Assembly: GCA_016125185.1 (NCBI GenBank)
Contig: WGMG01000002.1
Location: forward strand, 186,001 to 250,000
DNA: 64,000 nt
Source: Armatimonadota bacterium
GTDB taxonomy: Bacteria; Armatimonadota; Fimbriimonadia; Fimbriimonadales; Fimbriimonadaceae
Direction of reading: 5' to 3'
Position 1 is the stretch's first letter. Every line of letters begins with the position of its first letter. The position numbers and the translations under genes were made by a program. The notes below the pieces were generated by a model. It was not told the origin of the DNA. It saw nothing but the letters and a program-made list of their open reading frames with translations, and ran no database searches. Below are positions 44,606 through 52,516 of the stretch, in pieces.

Positions 44606-44654
44606 AGTAAACCGATCAATTCAGATCTAAGGCTCGATTATGGCAAAAATTGAG

Positions 44655-44688
44655 TCCAAAAAGAAAGCCCGGGCCTATGGCCCGGGCT
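44655..44688 (-). terminator. Terminator of the first PEP-CTERM gene
   Basis: Minus strand stem AGCCCGGGCC/GGCCCGGGCT with a 3-base loop, followed by TTCTTTTT. Confidence 0.9.
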
Positions 44689-44715
44689 CTGCACTTGGGT
44701 CGAAATCCAGTACTT

Positions 44716-45459
44716 TTACTTGCTGGATCGGCGGCGTCGGAGCATTCCGAGCGCGCCAAGTCCGAGGACGGCGAGCGATGCCGGTTCCGGAACCGGAGCC
44801 GAGACGTCGTTGCCGTTGAAGCGGATGACCATGTTGTCGGATGGGTTACTCGAGCTGAAGAACCGAGCGTCAGTCGAATCGATGATGCCGTTGTCGTCGT
44901 TGTCGCGGTAGAAGCCAGCCGGGCTCGTACCGACCGTCGGCAGAACCGTGGTCGTGAAGGCAGCGCGGACAGTGCTGATGCGAGCGCCGGTGAAGCCATC
45001 GTAGAAGCCCATCGTCCAGCCCATCGTGGATGCGCCAGCCGGAAGTGCGATCGGTGTGCCCAGAGCGCCACCGGTGATCGCATAGGCCGCATTACCGGTG
45101 GTGGTGATGGCACCAAACGCGTAAAAAGCCGTGCCAGCCAGCGTACCATTGACACTGGTCGGAGCGACTGCGCTCGGATTGTAGCTCGAAAAGACGTCGA
45201 TCTTGGCGACCAGTTGGCCGCTGGCGAACGACTGAGCGCCGAGGACAAACAGGCCGAAGTCGATGCTCGTGATTTCGAAGTGATCGGTGGGGTTTGCCGT
45301 TGGAGCGATGGCGGTAGCGCCATCACCCATCAGATACCCGGGGTTAGAAGTGCTCGTTGTGTAGCTTGCGACTCCCGACATACAGTCATAGATGACCGTC
45401 GCGTTCGCAAATGCCGCAGTGACCGCCAACGCAGTCAGCGAAATAATCAGTTTTTTCAA
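44716..45459 (-). CDS. PEP-CTERM sorted extracellular protein
   Basis: A 247-residue protein with a signal peptide (KKLIISLTALAVTAAFA) and a C-terminal sorting tag: PVPEPASLAVLGLGALGML followed by RRRRSSK. The tag is recognised by exosortase, which cleaves and attaches the protein to the surface. The body is a beta-rich, Ser/Thr/Gly-rich domain of unknown role with a DNDDNGIIDSTDARFF stretch that might bind Ca2+. The start is TTG 45459 with GGAGGG eight bases upstream. It ends in its own terminator. Confidence 0.85.
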   Translation of the reverse strand: MKKLIISLTALAVTAAFANATVIYDCMSGVASYTTSTSNPGYLMGDGATAIAPTANPTDHFEITSIDFGLFVLGAQSFASGQLVAKIDVFSSYNPSAVAPTSVNGTLAGTAFYAFGAITTTGNAAYAITGGALGTPIALPAGASTMGWTMGFYDGFTGARISTVRAAFTTTVLPTVGTSPAGFYRDNDDNGIIDSTDARFFSSSNPSDNMVIRFNGNDVSAPVPEPASLAVLGLGALGMLRRRRSSK

Positions 45460-45616
45460 TTGTTTAGCCCTCCAATTAGCTTTAGGGGATAGCCCATGAA
45501 CCCCCAGACTAAAAAGACAATGGTAAGTATAACAAACTTCTTTAAGTTTGCTTATTTGAATGTTGTTTCTAGCAATTTTGCTTGCCGTATTTCCACTACA
45601 TTAGGGGACAACCTAA

Positions 45617-45650
45617 CGCAAAAATGGGTAACCGACCGGTTACCCATTTT
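45617..45650 (-). terminator. Terminator of the second PEP-CTERM gene
   Basis: Perfect 13-bp stem AAAATGGGTAACC/GGTTACCCATTTT, 4-base loop, with five T on the minus strand side. Confidence 0.9.
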
Positions 45651-45669
45651 CATCGTCTTTGCGAGCGGA

Positions 45670-46482
45670 CTAAGCCTTACGTCGCTTTCGAGCCGCGAGG
45701 CCCGCGAGGCCAAGGCCGATCACGGCCAACGAAGCGGGTTCCGGAACCGGATCAGCGGTTCGCAGTTCGTCGCCAAAGTTGGCAATCGGGGTGCCATTGA
45801 AGTTGTAGTCTGTCGCGCCGGCAGGATTGTCGACCAAGTTGCTTCCAAAGTTATCGGAGCTGAAGAAGCTGTCTGGGCTGGAGCCGACCGTAGGAGGGTC
45901 AAAAAGGCCTTGACCAAGATTGCCGAGATCAGCCGTACTGATACCAGTAGCGGCAACATCGGAAAAGTCGTCCCAACTCACGCCCATGTACACTTTGCCA
46001 GAGGTAGGAATTGTGAACAGCGGCGTGGCACTGTCGTAGCTCCACAGATTTACAAACCCTGCACTCAGTGTCAGTGGTACAAAACGAACGGCGCCAAGAA
46101 GAGTACCGGGTGCGCCAGAGCTACCATCCCAGAATGCGACCGTCGGCGACGCCGTTGAATCCGTCGAATTGAAGTTCACCGAACTGAACGTGAAGCCCAT
46201 GACATCTCGTCCGGCTTCGGAGCCGAGAACCGTAAGATCGTCTGCATCCATCCATGTGGAGGGAATACCGGCCGTTCCAATGTCAGCGGCGCCCCAAGCG
46301 AGACCGTATCCCGTGAAGTTAGTGACGTTCGAGTAGGCCGTAACCGACTCGGTGGGGTTGGAGTTGGGGACGGTTGCCTTTTGCCCAACCTGACCCGCCC
46401 AGATGCTGGTGGCAGTGCCGAACTGCGCGAACGCCCCTGCCGATGCGGCGCTAAGCGCCAATAATGCAAGTGTTTTCTTCAT
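45670..46482 (-). CDS. PEP-CTERM sorted extracellular protein
   Basis: A 270-residue protein with a signal peptide (KKTLALLALSAASAGAFAQ) and a C-terminal tag PVPEPASLAVIGLGLAGLA then ARKRRKA. The body is beta-rich with aromatic and Gly residues and no enzyme motif. It shares the sorting system with its neighbour, but the two mature domains are not obviously similar. No exosortase gene is in the window. ATG 46482 is preceded by AAGGGC. Confidence 0.85.
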   Translation of the reverse strand: MKKTLALLALSAASAGAFAQFGTATSIWAGQVGQKATVPNSNPTESVTAYSNVTNFTGYGLAWGAADIGTAGIPSTWMDADDLTVLGSEAGRDVMGFTFSSVNFNSTDSTASPTVAFWDGSSGAPGTLLGAVRFVPLTLSAGFVNLWSYDSATPLFTIPTSGKVYMGVSWDDFSDVAATGISTADLGNLGQGLFDPPTVGSSPDSFFSSDNFGSNLVDNPAGATDYNFNGTPIANFGDELRTADPVPEPASLAVIGLGLAGLAARKRRKA

Positions 46483-46648
46483 TTTGAATTGCCCTTCAAA
46501 CAGAAATCCAACGGCCCTAGGTGAGCCGAAGATAGAGGTACTGTACGATGTTTCTTAACACCTTAATATTAAAATATTATAAGAAACTGATCTTCAGGCA
46601 ATTTTACTGGGTTACTTTTCGATATATTTCGCCTTCCAAAACCGTTAC

Positions 46649-47995
46649 TTAGCCGCGAATAATGGCCAACAACTCGGCAGTTTTTGCCTTCATGAGGGCT
46701 TCGTCGCCACGGGTTTCTACATTGAGCCGGATCACTGGTTCGGTATTCGAGCCGCGCAGATTGAAGCGCCATTCGGGATAGGAAATCGACAGGCCGTCGA
46801 TGCGGTCGATCTCTCCGCCCTCGGCGTAAAGTTCCTCGACCTTCTTGAGAACTGCGGGTACGTCAGCGACCTTGGAGTTCACTTCGCCGGAGCAAGGATA
46901 GTTACGAACCATCTCGCCCACAAGGTCACCCAGCGAGCGTCCGGTTTCGGACACGAGCTTGGCGATGTGCAAGAACGGGATCATGCCGCTGTCGCAGTAC
47001 CAGTGCTGCTTGAAATAGTGGTGGGCGCTCATCTCACCGCCGTAAGTGGCGTCCTCGGCACGCATCTTCTCTTTAATGAAGGCGTGACCGCTCTTGCAGA
47101 TGACGGCGCGGCCACCCAGCTTTTCGACGATGTCGAGCGTGTTCCACATGAGGCGCGGATCGTACACGATCGTGTGGTTGGGGTCGCTCTGTAGGATCGA
47201 CTGGGCAAGGAGGCCAACGATGTAGTAACCCTCGATGAAATTGCCCTTCTCATCGAAGAAGAAGCACCGGTCGTAGTCACCATCCCAGGCAACGCCGAAA
47301 TCGAATCCGCCCTTCTTCAGCTCTTTCTCGGTATCGGCGCGAGACTCTTCGAGGATCGGGTTCGGAACGCCGTTCGGGAAGTTGCCATCAGGCTCGAACA
47401 GCCGCCGCGTGACGTCGAGGGGAAGGTGGGGCAATAGCTTTTCGAGGGCGACGCCAGCGGCGCCGTTGCCCACGTCGCACAGAACCTTCAACGGCTTCAG
47501 CGCGGAGCCCGGGACGATGTTCAGCAAGTGCTGGACGAAGTCATCGTAAACGTCCTTGTCCTCCCGCGTGCCGGTGCCGGTGCGCTCCCATTTTTCTTCG
47601 TGGGCGCGGCGCTCGATGTCGTTCAGACCCGTGTCGGAGGAGACCGGTCGGCTCTCCTGCCGCACCATCTTGAGGCCGTTGTACTCGGGCGGATTGTGGC
47701 TGGCAGTGATCATACATCCGCCATCGTAGCCATAGAACGCGGTTGCAAAGTAGACCATTTCGGTTCCGACCATACCAAGGTGGACGACGTCCACACCGGC
47801 ATCGTTGAGGCCACGAGCGAAGGCGTCGTAAAGGTCAGGGCCAGAAAGCCGAATATCGTATCCGATGCAGACTTTTTTGGAGTCAAGCTCATCCGCATAG
47901 GCTCGGCCGACTTTGTAGGCCAAATCCGGGTTTAACTCGGAGGGGACGATGCCTCGAACATCGTACGCCTTGAATGCGGGAAAATACTTGCCCAT
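46649..47995 (-). CDS. Phosphomannomutase/phosphoglucomutase
   Basis: A 448-residue alpha-D-phosphohexomutase. Motifs in order: FKAYDVRG (8-15), the phosphoserine loop TASHNPPEYNG with S99, metal loop DGDYDRCF (about 245-252), sugar loop GGEMSAHHYF and phosphate loop RGSNTEPVIRL. It interconverts mannose-6-P and mannose-1-P, or the glucose forms, feeding GDP-mannose, glycan and glycogen pathways. The GEMSAHH version is typical of the ManB/AlgC dual-specificity group. It is divergent from endonuclease IV, with only 76 bases between. Confidence 0.92.
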   Translation of the reverse strand: MGKYFPAFKAYDVRGIVPSELNPDLAYKVGRAYADELDSKKVCIGYDIRLSGPDLYDAFARGLNDAGVDVVHLGMVGTEMVYFATAFYGYDGGCMITASHNPPEYNGLKMVRQESRPVSSDTGLNDIERRAHEEKWERTGTGTREDKDVYDDFVQHLLNIVPGSALKPLKVLCDVGNGAAGVALEKLLPHLPLDVTRRLFEPDGNFPNGVPNPILEESRADTEKELKKGGFDFGVAWDGDYDRCFFFDEKGNFIEGYYIVGLLAQSILQSDPNHTIVYDPRLMWNTLDIVEKLGGRAVICKSGHAFIKEKMRAEDATYGGEMSAHHYFKQHWYCDSGMIPFLHIAKLVSETGRSLGDLVGEMVRNYPCSGEVNSKVADVPAVLKKVEELYAEGGEIDRIDGLSISYPEWRFNLRGSNTEPVIRLNVETRGDEALMKAKTAELLAIIRG

Positions 47996-48059
47996 AATTG
48001 CCTAACGTTTTACCGCATCGCCGGGGCCGGATTCCCTCGGAATGGGTCTGCCGAACCTT

Positions 48060-48065
48060 CATAAT
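48060..48065 (+). promoter_or_regulatory. CATAAT box six bases before the endonuclease IV start
   Basis: CATAAT, GGGGGA, ATG 48072. It differs from TANNNT only in the first base and has the same spacing as the other cases. It argues against an upstream in-frame start at 48042. Confidence 0.5.
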
Positions 48066-48071
48066 GGGGGA

Positions 48072-48911
48072 ATGATCGCAAAACTCGTCGGCGCGCACAT
48101 GCCAATCAAGAAAGGCCTCGGGAACGCTGTTCGCGAAGGCAAGGCTATCGGCTGTACAGCCATCCAGGTTTTCACGAAGAGCCCTCAGCTTTGGAAGGCG
48201 AAGCCGATCGAGGACGACATGGTGGCCGATTACCGAGCTGCGTGCGAGGAAACGGGAATTAACGAGGTGGTGTGCCACGATTCGTACCTGATCAACATGG
48301 CGGCGGCGGGCGAGGAACTGCGGGCGAAGTCGGTGCAGGGGCTGACGGACGAGATGAACCGGTGCGCGCAGTACGGGATTCGCTATTTGAATTCGCACAT
48401 GGGCGCGCACGTGGGGCAGGGCGTGGAGGAAGGGATTCGGCTGTTGATCGAGGGGGCCAAGCAGGCTTTGGCCGACTCGGATCCGTCGGTGATGCTCCTC
48501 ATGGAGACGACAGCGGCAACTGGCTCGTCGCTCGGTGCGACATTCGAGCAGTTGCGTGCGGTACTGGACGGACTGCATGGCGACAAGAGAGTAGCGGTCT
48601 GCGTCGATACGTGCCACATCTTTGCCGCGGGTTACGACATTCGCACGCGAGAGACGTTCGAGGCGACGTTCGCCAAGTTTGAGGATGTCGTCGGGTTCGA
48701 CCGACTGAAGGCGGTGCACTGCAATGATTCGGTCGGCGCGCTAGGGAGCAAGAAGGACCGCCATGCTCACATCGGCGAGGGGGAGATTGGCGAGGAAGGG
48801 TTCCGGCTGTTGGTCAACGATCCGCGGTTCGAGAATATTCCGATCCTGCTGGAGACACCAATCGAGGATCATGGGCACGAGCGGGATTTGGCGAAACTGA
48901 AGAGTTTTTAG
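48072..48911 (+). CDS. nfo: Endonuclease IV (AP endonuclease)
   Basis: A 279-residue TIM-barrel, three-zinc enzyme that cuts DNA at abasic sites in base excision repair. Conserved blocks are LVGAHMPIKKGLGNAV (start, His ligand), QVFTKSPQLWKAKPI, CHDSYLINMA, YLNSHMGAH, LMETTAATGSSLG, VCVDTCHIFAAGYDI, VHCNDSVGALGSKKDRHAHIGEGEIG and LLETPIEDHGHERDL. The length is normal. ATG 48072 is set by the CATAAT box and the family N-terminus. Confidence 0.93.
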   Translation: MIAKLVGAHMPIKKGLGNAVREGKAIGCTAIQVFTKSPQLWKAKPIEDDMVADYRAACEETGINEVVCHDSYLINMAAAGEELRAKSVQGLTDEMNRCAQYGIRYLNSHMGAHVGQGVEEGIRLLIEGAKQALADSDPSVMLLMETTAATGSSLGATFEQLRAVLDGLHGDKRVAVCVDTCHIFAAGYDIRTRETFEATFAKFEDVVGFDRLKAVHCNDSVGALGSKKDRHAHIGEGEIGEEGFRLLVNDPRFENIPILLETPIEDHGHERDLAKLKSF

Positions 48912-48949
48912 TCGGCTGCCAGGTGTCGCCATTTCCCTTCCGAGGCTGG

Positions 48950-48955
48950 TAGGGT
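48950..48955 (+). promoter_or_regulatory. TAGGGT box six bases before the next start
   Basis: TAGGGT, TAAGGC, ATG 48962. Same leaderless geometry, although the gene follows nfo by only 50 bases. Confidence 0.45.
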
Positions 48956-48961
48956 TAAGGC

Positions 48962-49807
48962 ATGGGATTCTTGCAAAAGCTGCTCGGCGAAAAGGCCCCT
49001 GATTGGGCTCAGCCGATCAGTATGGCCCTCTACCAGGAGTTCCAGGGCCAAGTTCACGAGTACTTTGCGGCGCACAGAATTCGCGTTCGCTTCGAGTGGG
49101 ATCAGGGAGGGGCGACAGACCCGGCCACCGGCTATCAGTACGGTTTCCATAATCTCATCCGCTTCTGGCGAGAGGCTCCGCCGAAGGATCGGAAGGCGGT
49201 TTTGCAAGGCTTTCTCGGCAATATCTTTAAGCAGCTTCAGGACCTCAGCAAGCCCATCGACGAGCAACTAGACCAACTGATGCTTCGCCTTTACGATCGA
49301 GAGGCCATGCCAAATGTCGGCGGCATGCAGTGCATTTCCGTCGGACAGAACCTCGTCGCCGCCCTCGTCATCAATAGCGACCAGTCTCTGAAGTCGGTAT
49401 CAAAATCCCTTTTGGAGAAGGCTTCGCGGCCCGCCCAAGACTACTTTGACATCGCGAAGGAAAATCTGTGGAAGCAAACGAGCCCGATGATCGAACGGCA
49501 GAATTCGCCGCTCGGACCATCGACTCTCATCCTGGCTCAGTTCTTTGGAGCCGCGCAGATCGTCTTACTGGATCGCTACACCGAAGCAGGCGAAACATAT
49601 TGGGTGGCTGCACCCAATCGCGACTCGCTTCTGCTGTTAAAGCCAACCAACCCTAGTCGCGAGAGTCTTTTGAGCCTCTTGCGGATGGTAACCAAGATGA
49701 GCCAGGATTCGCCGGGAATCTACATCTTGCCTTATGTTCTGGAGTACAAAGACGGCGTGTTTCGAGATTTGTGTAGGAAGGTCCGCGATTCGATCGAGAT
49801 TGCATAG
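48962..49807 (+). CDS. Unknown cytoplasmic protein, weakly DUF1444-like
   Basis: A 281-residue protein without signal peptide or membrane span. The order of elements (an N-terminal helical domain, then LVAALVINSDQSLKSVSKSLLE, TLILAQFFGAAQIVLLDRYTEAGETYWVAAPNRDSLLLL) recalls the DUF1444/YtpQ group, but the match is loose. It has its own leaderless-type box 50 bases after nfo. Function unknown. Confidence 0.6.
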   Translation: MGFLQKLLGEKAPDWAQPISMALYQEFQGQVHEYFAAHRIRVRFEWDQGGATDPATGYQYGFHNLIRFWREAPPKDRKAVLQGFLGNIFKQLQDLSKPIDEQLDQLMLRLYDREAMPNVGGMQCISVGQNLVAALVINSDQSLKSVSKSLLEKASRPAQDYFDIAKENLWKQTSPMIERQNSPLGPSTLILAQFFGAAQIVLLDRYTEAGETYWVAAPNRDSLLLLKPTNPSRESLLSLLRMVTKMSQDSPGIYILPYVLEYKDGVFRDLCRKVRDSIEIA

Positions 49808-49816
49808 ACCTATGGC

Positions 49817-50059
49817 TCATGCTCTTTCGACGCCAACCGAATTAAGATTTATGAAGGTCGGGGGTCGACCAGATGTTTGAGATGTGGTCCGGTCGGCTAC
49901 GATGAGAACCAGGGAGCTGAGGAACATCACGCAGAGAATGGTCAAGCTTTTCGTAGTCCGCTTGTTCGGGTGCGTCAGTAGCTCGGCACCCATCGCAAGG
50001 CAAGCGACAATTCCTATCGCGCCAAGAATTATGCCCGGACTCACGCCCACCACGTGCAT
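49817..50059 (-). CDS. Small two-span membrane protein
   Basis: 80 residues, with two hydrophobic segments (SPGIILGAIGIVACLAMGAELL and LTILCVMFLSSLVLIVA) joined by the basic loop THPNKRTTKS. TATGAT lies eight bases before the ATG. It is convergent with the preceding gene with nine bases between. Family not known. Confidence 0.5.
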   Translation of the reverse strand: MHVVGVSPGIILGAIGIVACLAMGAELLTHPNKRTTKSLTILCVMFLSSLVLIVADRTTSQTSGRPPTFINLNSVGVERA

Positions 50060-50151
50060 CTTTTCCCATCATACATCGCCGAGATTGAGAGCGCGGCAAG
50101 TGAATTCTGGTTGGATCACCACTTCCAGTCGTACAACCAGATGTTTCCGAT

Positions 50152-51345
50152 TTAGCCCGCTTTTCGCTGAGCTTGTGGGATGATCCGCTCCGCTATCTCC
50201 ACAATCTTGTTGGCCAGCGCGACGCTATCCGGCTCGACGCCGATCGAGAATCGGACGAAGCCGGTGCTGAGGCCCATACGGTCGCGCTCCTCTTCGGGTA
50301 TTTCTGAGGAAGTGCTACAAGCGGGCATCGAGAAGAGCGTTTGAACGAAGCCGAGCGACACGGCGAGATGGCCGATGTCCTGCCGCTTCATCTCCTGCAT
50401 GAACCGGTCGGCGGCTTCACGCGAGCCGCAATCGAGGGTGAATACACCCCCGAATCCGTATTTGCTTTCGGCCATCGAGGCAAAGCGTCGATGGTCGGGA
50501 TGGGATTCCAGACCGGGATAGACGGCTGCGTAGCCTCGATCCTGCAGAGCCGTTGTGACGGCCAGCGCGTTGGCCGAGTGCTGAATCATCCGGATCGGCA
50601 AGGTCTGCATATTCTTGCGAATCGACGCCGATACTTGGGCATCCATCGTCGGTCCCAGAAGCATCGAGGTTCCGTTATTGACATCGAGCATCCCGGCGAT
50701 GATCTCATTCGAAGCGCAGACCGCTCCACCCAGGTGGTCCCCCATACCATTCACATATTTCGTGAGACTATGAACCACCACATGCGCCCCCAGGGCGCCG
50801 GGACGGACGATCATCGGGGCAAACGTATTGTCCACGATGAGCGTGATACCGTGTAGGTTGGCGATCTTGGCCAGCCCGCGAATATCGGGAGCTGCCAGCA
50901 AGGGATTGCTGAGCGTCTCGCAATACAAAACCTTGGTGGCGGCCGATACCGTTCGCGCCACTTCGTTCAGGTCGTTCATGTTGACGAAATGGGTTTTGAC
51001 TCCGAACTTGGGCAGAAGATTGCCCATCAGGGCATAGGTTCCACCGTAAACGGTTCGACTGGCGACGACCTCGTCGCCCGCTTCGCAAAGGTGCATGAGG
51101 ATGCAAGCAATGGCGCTCATGCCGGTGGCAGTGACGCAGGCAGCTTCGGTGCCCTCCATTTCGGCGAGGGCCTCGGCGAGAAGTTGGTTTGATGGGCTGA
51201 GATGGCGGCCGTAAAGGAACCGTCCGGGAATGCCGGTTTCGAACATTTCCGTCATCTCGGCACCGGTCTCAAACTCGTACATGGCCGAATCTGAGATCGG
51301 GGGGTTGACGTGGCCCAGTCCGAAATCTTGAAAGTTACGATTCAT
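50152..51345 (-). CDS. Cys/Met metabolism PLP enzyme (methionine gamma-lyase or cystathionine gamma-synthase type)
   Basis: A 397-residue fold-type I PLP enzyme. It has SGMSAI-like AACVTATGMSAIACIL, YGGTYALMGNLLPKFGV, the PLP-contacting Asp in VDNTFAPM (D172), the Schiff-base lysine in HSLTKYVNGMGDHLGG (K196) and the C-terminal GFVRFSIGVEP. It works in sulfur amino acid metabolism, either breaking down methionine/homocysteine or making cystathionine; the sequence alone does not decide. A GGAGAGACT ribosome site and a GATAAT box precede the ATG. It is monocistronic. Confidence 0.88.
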   Translation of the reverse strand: MNRNFQDFGLGHVNPPISDSAMYEFETGAEMTEMFETGIPGRFLYGRHLSPSNQLLAEALAEMEGTEAACVTATGMSAIACILMHLCEAGDEVVASRTVYGGTYALMGNLLPKFGVKTHFVNMNDLNEVARTVSAATKVLYCETLSNPLLAAPDIRGLAKIANLHGITLIVDNTFAPMIVRPGALGAHVVVHSLTKYVNGMGDHLGGAVCASNEIIAGMLDVNNGTSMLLGPTMDAQVSASIRKNMQTLPIRMIQHSANALAVTTALQDRGYAAVYPGLESHPDHRRFASMAESKYGFGGVFTLDCGSREAADRFMQEMKRQDIGHLAVSLGFVQTLFSMPACSTSSEIPEEERDRMGLSTGFVRFSIGVEPDSVALANKIVEIAERIIPQAQRKAG

Positions 51346-51756
51346 AGTCTCTCCGACGATTTATTATCGCAGTTATTAGTCATTCTTCCAATTCTTTGAA
51401 ATTTCAGGAATGCAGAATTGCTGTATTGACTAATTTTCTTAGTTAATGGCCGATGAATATTTGCCAGTCCGCTTCTTTCCTACGTTTGAGCGGGTTTGGA
51501 GCGTTCAATTGGTTCAACACGGGTAACTCCCAGCTACTCAGACGTCGTTACCCGTGCCACCCTAACTTCAGTTGTGAGCGATTCCTATTCGCGTCGCTCA
51601 TTTCTCATTGGCGGAATCTTCGTAACGCCACCTTCCTAGTCAGTAAGTTCAGCGAAGCAGGCTTCGCAGGATAAAGCGAAAACAGGTTTTCGCACTCCAC
51701 ACCGCACCATGTCCCTTGCTCGCGGCTAGGGGCTTGTGGCTTTAGGCTCATAAGGG
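51346..51756. repeat. Gap with structured repeats, no gene
   Basis: 411 bases. An inverted repeat with 10-base arms CACGGGTAAC/GTTACCCGTG lies at 51518-51527 and 51547-51556. The double CAGG-loop element copy 2 spans 51652-51699, preceded by a GGCG...CGCCACCTTCC hairpin like the GGGC/ACCCTCC family. Confidence 0.6.
51652..51699 (+). repeat. Double CAGG-loop hairpin element, copy 2
   Basis: GCGAAG-CAGG-CTTCGC (51652-51667), then GCGAAAA-CAGG-TTTTCGC (51676-51693) and ACTCCA. The second stem differs from copy 1 at 12575 in both arms, so pairing is kept. Confidence 0.75.
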
Positions 51757-52422
51757 CTAATTCGGCGTTACCCAGTCGCGCAGGTCCTGCGAGGTGAGCT
51801 TCTTCATCGGCTTGTCGATACTCGCAACCAATTCCCGTAGCACTTCGATGAGCGATTCCAGGCGGATCGAGGTCTCGACCAACTCCAGCAGATACTGTTT
51901 CCGCAGAGGCGGGAAGTCGAGCATGTTAGCCAGCGCGAACGATAGTTGCACCGGTTCCTCGGGGAAGAGCACCCGGATGGCGAACTCACGATTGTCGATA
52001 TGCTCCTTCACCAACGTTTCGCCGAGTGAGCGGGCCTCCTCGCAAAGTTGACCAAGGTAGCCCTCGTCGATTTCGGCGAGTTCATCAAGCGGCTCGATGT
52101 GGCCGCGAAGGTATGGCTCCTGCAAATCGAGGTCACGGATTCGGAACCGTTCGACGCCTTCGACGGTCAGGTCGTAGCGTCCATCTTCGTAATGGAACGT
52201 GTCGAGAATGCGCACTTTGGTGCCGATCAGGTACGGCTCGGCGGTGTCCCCGACCTCCTCGCCCGCCCGGATGAGTACCACGCCAAACGGGATGCTGTGG
52301 GCGAGGCAATGGGCGATCATTTGGCGGTATCGTTGCTCGAATACGTGCAACTGCATGCGCGAAAAGGGGAACAGAACACTGTTCAGCGGGAATAACGGTA
52401 AAAGTTCGCGTCCAGTCGTCAT
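51757..52422 (-). CDS. LON substrate-binding (N-terminal) domain protein
   Basis: A 221-residue protein made only of the N-terminal domain of Lon protease: LLPLFPLNSVLFPFSRMQLHVFEQRYRQMI (recognised by the FPL...P...L.LhiFE.RY pattern), GVVLIRAGEEVG, GTKVRILDTFHYEDGRYDLTVEGVERFRI, and a helical C-terminus. There is no ATPase or protease part. Stand-alone LON-domain proteins are common and are thought to bind substrates; role unknown. It is divergent from the histidine kinase gene. Confidence 0.85.
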   Translation of the reverse strand: MTTGRELLPLFPLNSVLFPFSRMQLHVFEQRYRQMIAHCLAHSIPFGVVLIRAGEEVGDTAEPYLIGTKVRILDTFHYEDGRYDLTVEGVERFRIRDLDLQEPYLRGHIEPLDELAEIDEGYLGQLCEEARSLGETLVKEHIDNREFAIRVLFPEEPVQLSFALANMLDFPPLRKQYLLELVETSIRLESLIEVLRELVASIDKPMKKLTSQDLRDWVTPN

Positions 52423-52516
52423 TGCGGGTCACGCATTTCAGCGCAAGAAAAGGTCATACTTATAGGGTTATTCATTGAACCACGTTCATTGATCTGTGTT
52501 TAGAGGAAAAGTCGAA

